Source: CAVUBL01 sp963837945 (GTDB lineage: Bacteria > Acidobacteriota > Thermoanaerobaculia > Multivoradales > DATKCC01). From it: a stretch of DNA of 64,000 nt. The notes beneath the pieces were generated by a model, which saw only the letters and a program-made list of their open reading frames with translations, did no database searches and was not told the origin of the DNA. Shown piece after piece: positions 1-8,683 of the stretch (positions are counted from its first letter, which is position 1; every line of letters starts with the position of its first letter). The position numbers and the translations under genes are program-made. The stretch is taken from the NCBI GenBank assembly GCA_963837945.1, contig CAWIQD010000003.1:1-64000 (forward strand), in the 5' to 3' direction.

Positions 1-225
1 GCGCAGGAGCGGGCGCTGGCCTTCCTGGAGGACCAGGGTCACCTCGCCCTTCTTCTCACCCGCCGGCTGGCCCGGCGGCTGGTCCTTGTCCTTGGCGGGC
101 GGCTGGGCCGCCGCGCCGGAGCCGGCCGGGCGGGCCGGCCGGGGCTGCTGGGCGGCCGCGGGCGGGCCGGCGGCGAGCAGAAGGGCGAAGACCGGGATCA
201 GGAGGGCGAGGTGGCGTCGGCTCAT
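1..225 (-). CDS. tolB: TolB-like periplasmic protein, N-terminal part only
   Basis: Leftward gene cut by the window edge; 75 codons are visible from the ATG at 225. The protein opens with a clear signal peptide (MSRRHLALL, then a Leu/Ala-rich core ending in AAAQQ) followed by a Pro/Ala-rich low-complexity stretch and the start of a folded region (EVTLVLQEG). No beta-propeller is in view, so the TolB identity rests mainly on position: it lies 9 bp downstream of the tolR-tolA frame in a tolQ-R-A-B order. TolB is the periplasmic propeller that binds Pal and TolA. Another secreted protein of the Tol cluster is possible. Confidence 0.55.
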   Translation of the reverse strand, partial: MSRRHLALLIPVFALLLAAGPPAAAQQPRPARPAGSGAAAQPPAKDKDQPPGQPAGEKKGEVTLVLQEGQRPLLR

Positions 226-234
226 GGAGACTCC

Positions 235-1440
235 TCAGCGGACGATCAGGTTGACGGAGAGCACGTCCTCGCCGTAGCTGGTGGGCAGGGGCGGCAGGGG
301 TGAGGCGTTGTGGACGGCGCGCAGCGCCGCGAGGTCGAAGCTCCGGCTGCCCGAGGACTGGCGCACCTCGACCTCGGTGATCTGGCCGTCGCGCAGCACG
401 CGGAAGCTGATCAGGGCCTCGATGCCCTCGGCGGGCGGGCGGGTCCAGTTCTGCCGGATCTGGCCGAGCATCTGGTCCAGGTAGTAGTCGTACGGAAACG
501 CCGTTCCCTCCGGGCCGACGACCTGCGCCCCGAGCCGGGAGTCGCCGGTCGTGGCGCCGTGCGGCGCGCCCTCGGGACCCTCCTGGCTCGCCCGGTCGGC
601 AGGCCGGGGCGCGGGCTCCGGAGCCGGCGTCGGCGCAGGCTTCTCGACCGACTTCTTGGGCGCGGGCTTCTCGGGGAGCGCGGGTACCTCGGGTTCCGGC
701 TTCGGCTCGGGCGGCGGGGGCGGCGTCTCTGGGGCCGGTTTCGGCTTCGCCGGCCGCGGCTTCGGACGCTCGACGCCCAGGGCGCGCGCCGGCACCACGT
801 GGACCTCGACGTACTCCGGGTACTTCGTCTCGTGCTCGCTCAGGCGGGGGAGGGCGAAGGCGGCGCTCACCAGCAGGGCGTGGAAGGCGACGGCGGTCGC
901 CACCGCCGTGGTCTGCTGGCGGCGCACCGGCCGGGTCGACCGGCGCTCGAGGATCGTCTGGACCTCATCGGGCATGATCGGCCGTGGGACTCCGCTCAGC
1001 CGCCCCCGGAGCCGGGGGCGATCGGGCTTCTCGGTGACCATTCCGATCTTGGTGACGCCCGCCTGGTGGAGGAGGTCGAGCACCTCGATCACGCGGCCGT
1101 ACTCGACTCGGGTGTCCCCCTTGATGAACACCGTGTCGTCCCCCCGGGCCTGGAGCATCGGCAGCAGCCTCTCGGTGAGCTGGCTCGGGTGGATCGGCTC
1201 CTTGCCGATGTAGACCAGGCCGTCGCGGTTGATCGCCAGGATCAGCGGGTTCTCCGTCTTGGTCGGAAGGTTCTCGGCTTCGGCCCGCGGCAAGGTCACC
1301 TGCACCCCTTGCTGCAACATGGGTGCCGTGATCATGAAGATGATCAGCAACACCAGCATCACGTCGACGAGCGGCGTGACGTTGATGTCCGAGAGGACCT
1401 GGTCCTCGTCCGATCCGGGCGCTCCGACTCCGAACGCCAT
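235..1440 (-). CDS. tolR-tolA: TolR (ExbD) and TolA/TonB-like domains in one reading frame
   Basis: A single 401-codon frame encodes two normally separate proteins. Residues 1-140 are ExbD/TolR: one membrane segment (about 22-40) with the conserved Asp in PLVDVMLVLL, then a periplasmic domain ending at KIGMVTEKP. Residues 156-401 look like TolA/TonB: a basic stretch (RRSTRPVRRQQ), a second membrane segment (177-198), a Pro/Lys/Glu-rich spacer (220-285) and a C-terminal TonB-type domain (YYLDQMLGQIRQNW to the end). TolR spans once with its C terminus outside, so a second segment in the same chain would put the TonB domain in the cytoplasm. The basic residues before segment 2 instead predict an N-in protein. 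An internal ATG at 975 (Met156) could start a separate TolA; an upstream GGAG lies 14 nt away. Lies between tolQ and tolB. Confidence 0.8.
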   Translation of the reverse strand: MAFGVGAPGSDEDQVLSDINVTPLVDVMLVLLIIFMITAPMLQQGVQVTLPRAEAENLPTKTENPLILAINRDGLVYIGKEPIHPSQLTERLLPMLQARGDDTVFIKGDTRVEYGRVIEVLDLLHQAGVTKIGMVTEKPDRPRLRGRLSGVPRPIMPDEVQTILERRSTRPVRRQQTTAVATAVAFHALLVSAAFALPRLSEHETKYPEYVEVHVVPARALGVERPKPRPAKPKPAPETPPPPPEPKPEPEVPALPEKPAPKKSVEKPAPTPAPEPAPRPADRASQEGPEGAPHGATTGDSRLGAQVVGPEGTAFPYDYYLDQMLGQIRQNWTRPPAEGIEALISFRVLRDGQITEVEVRQSSGSRSFDLAALRAVHNASPLPPLPTSYGEDVLSVNLIVR

Positions 1441-1485
1441 GGCGCTAGGGCCTCCCCGAGCCGCGGGGCATGGAGCGGCGCGGCA

Positions 1486-2226
1486 TCACGTGAAGTTGCG
1501 CTCCGCCAAGTTGAGGAGCTCCAGGGCGAAGTCCTCCATGCGGCCGCGCACCTCCCGGAGCCGGGCGGCGAAGTGGTTGTAGCCCACCAGGGCCGGGATC
1601 GCGGTGGCCAGCCCGGCGGCGGTGTTGATCAGGGCCTCGGCGATGCCCGGGGCGACGGTGACGATCGAGGTCGAGCCGGTGACGCCGATCTCCTGGAAGG
1701 CGACCATGATCCCCCACACCGTGCCGAACAGGCCGATGAACGGTGTCGCGGCGGCCGTCGTGGCGAGGAACTGGGCGCCGCGGGTGAGCTGGTGGACCTC
1801 GACCGTGATCGCCCGGCGCAGGGTCCGCTCGAGGGCGGCGAGCGACCGGATCTTGTACTGCCTCGGCGCGCCTTCGGCCGCCGGCTGCGCCGCCTTGATC
1901 TGGGCGTCGATCTCGGCATAGCCGGCCTGGAAGATTCCGACCAGAGGAGAGGTCCCGAGGTGGCCCGCGGCGCTCGAGACCTCGCTGAAGCGGGCGCTCT
2001 TGCGGAACGCGACCAGGAACCGCTCGCTCTGGGCCCGGGCCTTGCGCAGCTGGAAGTGCTTCCAGATCATGATCGCCCAGGAAGAGAGCGAGAAGAGCAC
2101 CAGGATGGCCAGGACCAGCTTGGCCATCGGCCCGGAGTGGATGAAGAAGTCCACCATCCCGCGGGTCGCGGCGGCGGTCGGGTCGGTGGGGCCTTGGAAG
2201 GCGAGGACGCTCGCGGGTTGGGTCAT
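1486..2226 (-). CDS. tolQ: TolQ/ExbB proton channel protein
   Basis: 246 residues, the usual TolQ size. It has an N-terminal membrane segment (about 31-50, LVLAILVLFSLSSWAIMIWK), a long cytoplasmic loop, and two more segments including the conserved TPFIGLFGTVWGIM and the ALINTAAGLATAIPALVGYN regions that line the proton path with TolR. It forms the energised inner-membrane motor of the Tol-Pal system for outer-membrane invagination at division. The reading frame continues far upstream without a stop; the ATG at 2226 (MTQPASVLAF) was chosen because family similarity begins there. It ends 45 bp before the tolR-tolA start, so the genes are probably one leftward operon. Confidence 0.92.
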   Translation of the reverse strand: MTQPASVLAFQGPTDPTAAATRGMVDFFIHSGPMAKLVLAILVLFSLSSWAIMIWKHFQLRKARAQSERFLVAFRKSARFSEVSSAAGHLGTSPLVGIFQAGYAEIDAQIKAAQPAAEGAPRQYKIRSLAALERTLRRAITVEVHQLTRGAQFLATTAAATPFIGLFGTVWGIMVAFQEIGVTGSTSIVTVAPGIAEALINTAAGLATAIPALVGYNHFAARLREVRGRMEDFALELLNLAERNFT

Positions 2227-2288
2227 CTGCGCGGCGAACGGTAGCACAAACCATGCCGTCGTCCCGGTCGTGCGCCGCGCCGCGGCAG

Positions 2289-3098
2289 TCACTCCGGAGC
2301 GGGCTCGGCGGCCTTTACGGAGGGGTCCTCGACCGGCGGCGGCAGCACCACCTCGTTGCGCTCGATGAAGCGGTTGCGCTCGGCGCGCACGATCTCGACC
2401 GCCTCCTCGACGGTCGCCACCCAGTGGGCGATGTCGAGGTCCCGGGCGTCGGCCAGGCCGCGGCTCACCACCTCCTCGCGCAGCCAGTCCTTGAGCCCCC
2501 GCCACATCGGCCCGACGAAGATCAGCGTGCGCTCGTGCATGACCCCGACCTGCAGCAGCTGGAACACCATCATGGCCTCGAGCGTGGTGCCGATCCCGCC
2601 CTCCACGACCACGTAGGCGTGGCACAGCCGGATGAACTGGTGGAGCCGGGAGAAGAAGGTCTTGTGCGAGGAGACCTGGTCGAGGAAGGGATTCGGCTGC
2701 TCTTCGAGCGGCAGCAGGATGGTCAGGCCGAACGAGCGCGTGTGGTAGCGGTAGGCGCCGCTCCGGGCGCCCTCGTTGGCCGCCATCATGAGTCCCGGCC
2801 CGCCGCCGGTCACGATGTCGCAGCCGATGTAGGAGAGCTGGCGGGCGAGCTCGCGCACCTGGGCGTAGTGCTCGTCCTCGGTCCGGATGCGGCTCGAGCC
2901 GAAGATCGCGACCCGGAAGTAGCGCTTCTCGGTGGGGCCGTGGCGGTCGATCCAGGAGATGAGCTCGTAGAGCAGCGCGATCAGGCGATCGTAGAGGCGG
3001 ATGACCGCGCGCCGGCCGTGGCGCCGGAACCGGCCCCAGGCGGTCTCGCGCGGCTCTTCCGGGGGCTCGGGTCGAGTCCTGGGGCGGCGGTGGTCCAC
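2289..3098 (-). CDS. LOG-family protein (lysine-decarboxylase-like Rossmann fold)
   Basis: 269 residues with a GTG start. After a basic N-terminal extension of about 60 residues comes a Rossmann core: VAIFGSSR, the phosphate-binding TGGGPGLMMAANEGA, and EGGIGTTLEAM. LOG proteins are nucleotide 5'-monophosphate phosphoribohydrolases or related nucleotide-binding proteins. The family signature is PGGxGTxxE; here the first Pro is Glu (EGGIGTTLE) while the catalytic-region Gly, Thr and Glu remain. The gene follows tolQ convergently in order but is 62 bp upstream of it on the same strand. TACAAT sits 7 nt before the GTG, suggesting a leaderless mRNA. The substrate cannot be read from sequence. Confidence 0.8.
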   Translation of the reverse strand: MDHRRPRTRPEPPEEPRETAWGRFRRHGRRAVIRLYDRLIALLYELISWIDRHGPTEKRYFRVAIFGSSRIRTEDEHYAQVRELARQLSYIGCDIVTGGGPGLMMAANEGARSGAYRYHTRSFGLTILLPLEEQPNPFLDQVSSHKTFFSRLHQFIRLCHAYVVVEGGIGTTLEAMMVFQLLQVGVMHERTLIFVGPMWRGLKDWLREEVVSRGLADARDLDIAHWVATVEEAVEIVRAERNRFIERNEVVLPPPVEDPSVKAAEPAPE

Positions 3099-3105
3099 GC
3101 GGCGG

Positions 3106-3111
3106 ATTGTA
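3106..3111 (-). promoter_or_regulatory. -10 box for the LOG gene
   Basis: TACAAT on the minus strand, ending 7 nt before the GTG at 3098. A start of transcription at the usual distance would fall on or next to the start codon. No convincing -35 hexamer was seen. Confidence 0.45.
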
Positions 3112-3240
3112 TCGGGGCCGGGCTTGCCGCGGCGCGGCGGAGGGCGTGTAGAATCGGCCCGGACGCTGGGAGCGGGCTCGAGGGAAGCTTCTCGATGTCC
3201 ACCCGGGGCCTAATCGTGAGGAACGAGCCGAGTCTCCTGG

Positions 3241-3322
3241 AGAGGGGGAGCGGGAGGGGGCGTCCCCTTCCCCCCCGTGGGGAGGGAAGGGGACCAAGGG
3301 GATGCGGGGGGCATCCGATGAA
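3241..3322. repeat. Dispersed GC-rich hairpin repeat, single copy
   Basis: Intergenic element between the divergent LOG and etfB genes (3099-3457, otherwise featureless). It contains the palindrome CCCCTTCCC / GGGAAGGGG and then GGGGATGCGGGGGGCATCC. The same block, including the leading GGGAGGGGGCGTCCCC, recurs at 53.71-53.97 kb as a tandem array, and its right half recurs at 20.19-20.24 kb and 41.72-41.74 kb. Confidence 0.7.
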
Positions 3323-3457
3323 TCCAGCGGTCTGGAGTAGCCGTTGCGATGAGCGCAGTCGAGATCGCTCGACGTGGGCGAGGGACCAGCGACCCATGAC
3401 ACCGGAAACGTTTCAGGCGCCTCGTTGGTTTGAGGCGGAGCTTCTCTAGGAGGACTC

Positions 3458-4251
<794 letters not shown>

Positions 4252-4252
<1 letters not shown>

Positions 4253-5247
4253 TGGCGGCCACGACGAACGGCATCTGGGTCGTGCTGCAACAGCGCGACG
4301 GCAAGCTCCACCGCATGTCTCGGGAGGCGATCGCGGCCGCCCGCCGCCTCGCCGCGGCGACCGGCGGACGGGCCGAGGCGGTGCTTCTGGGCTCCGGCGT
4401 CGGCGAGCTCGCCCGGGAGGTGGCCGGCTTCGACCTGGCGGCGGTCCACGTCGCCGACGCCCCGGCGCTCGCCGACTACACCCCCGGGGCCTACGTCGGC
4501 GCCCTGGCCCCGGCGCTCTCCCGAGCGGCGCCGGCCTTCGTCGTCTTCCCCCACAGCTACCAGACCGTGGACTACTTCGCGCGCCTCGCCCAGGAGACCG
4601 GTGCCGGCCTCCTGCCCGAGATCACCGGCTTCGAGAGCGGGGCGGACGGCCTGGTGTGGAGCCGGCCGGTCCTGGGCGGCAAGATGACCGCGCGGGTGCG
4701 AATCAAGGGGGAGGGGACGGTCTTCGTCTCGGTCCAGTCCGGGGCCTTCCCGGCGGAGGAGACCGGCTCGGGCTCGGCCGCGGTCGAAGAGCTCGCCGGC
4801 GACCTCGCGGGGCTCCGGCCGGATCGCGAGATCCTCGAGATCGAGGACGTGGTCGGTGACACGGTCGACCTGACCAAGGCGGACGCCATCGTCGCGGTCG
4901 GCCGCGGCATCGGCGGGCCGGACAAGATGGGCCCGGTCGAGGAGCTGGCGAGGGCCCTCGGCGCCGAGATCGGCGCCAGCCGGCCGGTGATCGACAACGA
5001 CTGGCTGCCGCGCGACCGGCAGATCGGCTCGAGCGGCCAGACCGTGGCGCCCAAGCTCTACGTCGCGCTGGCCATCTCCGGGGCGATCCAGCACACGGTC
5101 GGAATGAAGGGCGCGGGCACGGTGGTGGCGGTCAACAAGGACCCCAACGCCCCGATCTTCGCCCTCGCCGACTACGGCGTGGTGGCGGACGTTCACGAGC
5201 TGGTGCCGGCCCTGACCGCGGCGGTCAAGGCGGCGAAGGGCGGCTGA
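4252..5247 (+). CDS. etfA: Electron transfer flavoprotein alpha subunit
   Basis: 331 residues; partner of EtfB and the FAD-binding subunit. The C-terminal FAD domain shows GRGIGGPDKMGPVEELARAL, SRPVIDNDWLPRDRQIGSSGQTVAPKLYVALAISGAIQHTVGMKGAGTVVAVNKDPNAPIF, the classic EtfA signature. ATG 4252 overlaps the etfB stop; a GTG three bases earlier (4249) is an alternative. The acyl-CoA dehydrogenase at 35.3 kb is a possible electron donor. After the stop the 63 bp up to the convergent methyltransferase hold three imperfect direct repeats of ATCCGCCGGG and no clear terminator. Confidence 0.95.
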
Positions 5248-5310
5248 GCGGGGCCGAGCGGCGACCTCGTTGGCCTGGAGGAGTGATCCGCCGGGGTGAA
5301 TCCGCCGGGT

Positions 5311-6117
5311 TCAATCCGTTGGGTCCGGCCGGCGGCGGCGGACCTCGAACAGGACCAGGGCCGCCGCCACCGCCGCGTTGAGCGACTCGACGGGGGCGGC
5401 GAGCGGGATCGTGATCCCGAGGTCGGCCCGGCGCAGGATCTCCTCGGAAAGACCCTGTCCCTCCGAGCCCACGGCGAGCACCAAGGCTCCGTCGAGGGGC
5501 ACCTTCCAGAGCGTCTCGCCGCCCCGGGGAACGAGTGCCGCCCAGCGCGGGCGAAGGCCGGCCGGGCCCGCCGCCAGGTGCCGGTCCAGGGCGTCGGGCT
5601 CGACCCCCACCGCCACCGGCAGGCGAAGCAGGCTGCCCGCCGAGCCGCGGAGCGCCCGCGGATGGTTCGGATGGGCGCTCTCCGGGGAGAGGGCGAGGCC
5701 GGCGGCGCCGGCGGCCTCGGCGGCGCGGGCGACGGCGCCCAGGTTGCCCGGGTCCTGGAGGCGCTCGAGGAAGACGTAGACCCCGTCCGGGCGCTGGGGC
5801 AGGGCCTCGACTCCGCCCCGCGGAAGGCGGGCGACGGCGAGCAGGCCGCGGGGGGAGTCGGCGTCTCCTAGCTCGTCGAGGAGCTCGGCGGCCACCTCCA
5901 GGGGCGGCTCGGCCAGGGCGGCCAGGGCGCGGCCGAGCTCCTCGTCCTCCGGCCGGCCGGCGAGGAAGCCGGGGGCGATGAGGACCTCCTCGAGCGCGAT
6001 ACCCGCGGTGAGGGCCTCGGCGACGAGATGCCGCCCTTCGAGCAGCGCGCGGTCGTCTTTACTTCGCCGGAGGCGCCGAATATCCTTGAGCCTTCGATTT
6101 TGCCGACTGGTGATCAA
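5311..6117 (-). CDS. TrmH/SpoU-family RNA 2'-O-methyltransferase
   Basis: 268 residues with a TTG start. The N-terminal substrate-binding part reads TSRQNRRLKDIRRLRRSKDDRALLEGRHLVAEAL. The C-terminal SPOUT knot carries the three family motifs: NLGAVARAAEAAG (motif 1), LAVGSEGQGLS (motif 2) and IPLAAPVESLNAAVAAALVLFE (motif 3). It transfers a methyl group from S-adenosylmethionine to a ribose in rRNA or tRNA; the target base cannot be told. TAAGAT lies 9 nt before the TTG. Divergent from the DUF84 gene over about 75 bp. Confidence 0.88.
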   Translation of the reverse strand: MITSRQNRRLKDIRRLRRSKDDRALLEGRHLVAEALTAGIALEEVLIAPGFLAGRPEDEELGRALAALAEPPLEVAAELLDELGDADSPRGLLAVARLPRGGVEALPQRPDGVYVFLERLQDPGNLGAVARAAEAAGAAGLALSPESAHPNHPRALRGSAGSLLRLPVAVGVEPDALDRHLAAGPAGLRPRWAALVPRGGETLWKVPLDGALVLAVGSEGQGLSEEILRRADLGITIPLAAPVESLNAAVAAALVLFEVRRRRPDPTD

Positions 6118-6193
6118 TGCGCACCGATCTTAGCCCCCACCCGAGGCTCCAGGACTCTTGCGAGCGGCCCTCGCGGCACGGAGACGCCGCGTG

Positions 6194-6796
6194 ATGGAGC
6201 TGCGCGACTTCTGGCAGCGCCTCCGGACCGGCGTCGAGGTGGCGGTGGCGGGCTCGACGCCCGACCGGCACCTCGGCGTCCGCGACGGCTTCGTGCGCTT
6301 CTTCCGCGAGCGGCTGGACCGTCCGGTGTCGATCGCGGTCGTGTCGCAGGATGGCTCCGACGGGTCCCGCGGGCTGCCGGTCAGCGACCAGGAGGTCATG
6401 AGCCTGGTGCGCGCCCGCGCGCTCGACCTCGAGCGCCGCTTCGCGGGTCAGTACCACTTCTTCGCGGCGAGCGAAGGCGGGCTCCACACCATCGAGAGTG
6501 ACGAGGGCGGCCTCTACTTCGTGCGCAACTGGACCCTGCTGTCGAGCCCGATCGGAAGGGCGTGGGGCTCCAGCGGCTCGGTCCAGCTCCCCGAGCGCCT
6601 GATCTCCGGGCTGGCCCACGACCAGGTGCCCCTGATCGTTCCCGGGACCCGCAAGAGCGGGGGGATGATCAGCTCCCTGACCGGCGGGCTCGAGACCCGG
6701 AGATCGGCGGTCGAAACCGCCACCCTCCACGCCCTGTCCACCCTGTTCTTCGGTATTCTCGGCACCGGCGCCGACCGCTCCTTGCGCTGGCCGTGA
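6194..6796 (+). CDS. DUF84/YjjX-like NTP phosphatase family protein
   Basis: 200 residues from ATG 6194 (an in-frame start at 6158 is less likely). The order of motifs matches the inosine/xanthosine triphosphatase family: a substrate-discrimination segment DGSRGLPVSDQEVMSLVRARALD, a central acidic segment (ASEGGLHTIESDEGGLYFVRNWTLL) and the C-terminal RKSGGMISSLTGGLETRRSAVETATLHAL. Such enzymes remove ITP/XTP or related phosphorylated compounds. Similarity is at motif level, so the assignment is moderate. It ends 16 bp before metK and is probably cotranscribed with it. Confidence 0.55.
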   Translation: MELRDFWQRLRTGVEVAVAGSTPDRHLGVRDGFVRFFRERLDRPVSIAVVSQDGSDGSRGLPVSDQEVMSLVRARALDLERRFAGQYHFFAASEGGLHTIESDEGGLYFVRNWTLLSSPIGRAWGSSGSVQLPERLISGLAHDQVPLIVPGTRKSGGMISSLTGGLETRRSAVETATLHALSTLFFGILGTGADRSLRWP

Positions 6797-6812
6797 GAAA
6801 GGCAACCACATC

Positions 6813-7994
6813 ATGAGCGAAGGCACGACCCACCTCTTCACGTCCGAGTCGGTCACCGAGGGGCACCCCGACAAGGTGGCCGACCAGATCTCGGACGCGG
6901 TGCTCGACGAGGTCCTGAGCCGCGACCCGAGCGGCCGCGTGGCTTGCGAGACGTTGGTCACGACCGGCATGGTCCTGGTCGCCGGCGAGATCACCACCCG
7001 CGGCTCGGTCGACTTCAACTCCGTCGCCCGCCGGACGGTCCGCGAGATCGGCTACACCAGCAACGCCTTCGGCTTCGACGCCGACAGCTGCGCCGTCCTC
7101 TCGGCGATCGATCCGCAGTCGCCCGACATCGCCCAGGGGGTCGACACCGGCGGCGCCGGCGACCAGGGGCTGATGTTCGGCTTCGCCTGCCGCGAGACGC
7201 CGCAGCTCATGCCGCTGCCGATCATGCTCGCCCACGGCCTGACTCGCCGGCTCGCCGAGGCCCGGCGCACCGGCGAGATCCCGTGGCTCCGCCCCGACGG
7301 CAAGAGCCAGGTGACGGTGGAGTACGACGGTCACCGCCCGATCCGCGTGGACACGGTGGTCGTCTCCACCCAGCACGCGGCCGACGCCGGCAACGAGCAG
7401 ATCCGCCGGACGATCGTCGACCGGGTGATCCGGCACGTGATCCCGACCGGTCTGCTCGACGACGCGACGATCTTCCACATCAACCCCACCGGGCGCTTCG
7501 TCATCGGCGGCCCGCAGGGGGACTGCGGCCTGACCGGGCGCAAGATCATCGTCGACACCTACGGCGGCTACGGCAGCCATGGCGGCGGCGCCTTCTCGGG
7601 CAAGGATCCGACCAAGGTCGACCGTTCGGCGAGCTACATGGCCCGCCACATCGCCAAGAACCTCGTCGCCGCGGGCCTCGGCGACCGGGTCGAGGTGCAG
7701 CTCGCCTACGCCATCGGCGTCGCCGAGCCGGTCTCGGTCCACGTCGACACGGACGGCACCTCGCCGGTCTCCGACCGGCGCCTGGAGGCGGCGGTACGCG
7801 ACTTCTTCCCGCTCACGCCGCGCGGGATCATCGACTACCTCGACCTGCGCCGGCCGATCTACAAGAAGACCGCGGCCTACGGGCACTTCGGCCGCGACGA
7901 GGAGGAGTTCACCTGGGAACGGACCGGTCGGGCGGCCGAGCTGCGCCAGGTGGCCGGGGTCGAGGGCGAGGTGCCGGCGGTGCCCGCGCTCTGA
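6813..7994 (+). CDS. metK: S-adenosylmethionine synthetase
   Basis: 393 residues, the standard MetK length. It makes SAM from methionine and ATP, releasing phosphate and pyrophosphate. Motifs seen in order: TSESVTEGHPDKVADQISDAVLDE (ATP and Mg site), GGAGDQGLMFGFA (methionine site), GGYGSHGGGAFSGKDPTKVDRS (P-loop-like and K+ site) and the C-terminal YGHFGRDEEEFTWERT. The 16-bp gap to the upstream gene leaves no room for a SAM riboswitch. Product feeds the SAM-dependent enzymes in the window (TrmH-type methyltransferase, MiaB). Confidence 0.97.
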   Translation: MSEGTTHLFTSESVTEGHPDKVADQISDAVLDEVLSRDPSGRVACETLVTTGMVLVAGEITTRGSVDFNSVARRTVREIGYTSNAFGFDADSCAVLSAIDPQSPDIAQGVDTGGAGDQGLMFGFACRETPQLMPLPIMLAHGLTRRLAEARRTGEIPWLRPDGKSQVTVEYDGHRPIRVDTVVVSTQHAADAGNEQIRRTIVDRVIRHVIPTGLLDDATIFHINPTGRFVIGGPQGDCGLTGRKIIVDTYGGYGSHGGGAFSGKDPTKVDRSASYMARHIAKNLVAAGLGDRVEVQLAYAIGVAEPVSVHVDTDGTSPVSDRRLEAAVRDFFPLTPRGIIDYLDLRRPIYKKTAAYGHFGRDEEEFTWERTGRAAELRQVAGVEGEVPAVPAL

Positions 7995-8083
7995 AGGTGC
8001 GCTCGCACCGAGCGACGGCCGCGGCCGGCGGCGCGGCAGAGGATCTCGCCGCGCGGGCCGGGACAGCCCCCGGACGAGTCCTG

Positions 8084-8089
8084 TAGACT
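8084..8089 (+). promoter_or_regulatory. -10 box of the DUF4126-hydantoinase operon
   Basis: TAGACT exactly 6 nt before the ATG at 8096; GGGACA about 18 nt upstream is a possible -35. The spacing predicts a leaderless mRNA. The same 6-nt geometry is seen at 35284, 39987 and 48964. Confidence 0.5.
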
Positions 8090-8095
8090 CGCACC

Positions 8096-8683
8096 ATGGT
8101 TCAGGATCTCCTGGCGATCGCCCTCGGCCTCGGGCTGGCCGCGGCGTGTGGCTTCCGGGTGTTCGTGCCGCTCCTCGCGATGGGCGTCGCGGTGCGCACC
8201 GGCCACCTGGTGGTCACGCCCGGGTTCGCCTGGGTGGGGAGCGACGCCGCGCTGATCGCCTTCGGGGTCGCGACCGTGTGCGAGATCGCGGGCTATTACG
8301 TGCCCTGGGTCGACAACCTCCTCGACACCGTGGCGACACCGACCGCGGTCGTCGCCGGGATGCTGGTGGCGGCGTCGGTGATGACCCACATGGATCCCCT
8401 CCTGCGCTGGACGGTGGCGGTGCTCGCGGGCGGCGGCGTCGCGACCGCCGTGCAGTCGGTCACGGTGGCCGGCCGGCAGCTCTCGAGCCTCACCACCCTC
8501 GGGCTCGGCAACCCGATCCTGGCGACCCTCGAAACGGCGAGCTCGGCGGTGCTCGCGGTGCTCGCGCTGGTCGTCCCCGTGCTCGCCCTCCTGCTGGTGG
8601 CGCTGCTCTTCGTGCTGGCCGTACGCTGGGTCCTCTTCCGCCAGCCGAGGGGCGCCCGGGAGGGCGCGAGGTCCCCTTCCTGA
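8096..8683 (+). CDS. DUF4126-type integral membrane protein
   Basis: 195 residues, strongly hydrophobic with about five or six membrane segments: LLAIALGLGLAAACGFRVFVPLLAMG at the N terminus, a middle containing YYVPWVDNLLDTVATPTAVVAGM, and a C-terminal pair around AVLAVLALVVPVLALLLVALLFVLAVRW. The LGLAAACGFRVFVPLL start and the WVDNLLD motif are those of the DUF4126 family, whose function is unknown. First gene of a tight operon; its stop overlaps the probable start of hyuA, so it may be translationally coupled to it. Confidence 0.75.
   Translation: MVQDLLAIALGLGLAAACGFRVFVPLLAMGVAVRTGHLVVTPGFAWVGSDAALIAFGVATVCEIAGYYVPWVDNLLDTVATPTAVVAGMLVAASVMTHMDPLLRWTVAVLAGGGVATAVQSVTVAGRQLSSLTTLGLGNPILATLETASSAVLAVLALVVPVLALLLVALLFVLAVRWVLFRQPRGAREGARSPS

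Noticed and set aside
310..2244. Long rightward open frame opposite the tol genes (and many similar long antisense frames, e.g. 2253-3449, 10650-12368, 15.9-14.2 kb, 49978-52329)
   Set aside because: They are shadows produced by high GC content. They have Arg/Gly/Ala-rich compositions and no family motifs, and lie opposite genes with clear motifs.
6797..6812. SAM riboswitch ahead of metK
   Set aside because: Only 16 bp separate metK from the upstream gene.
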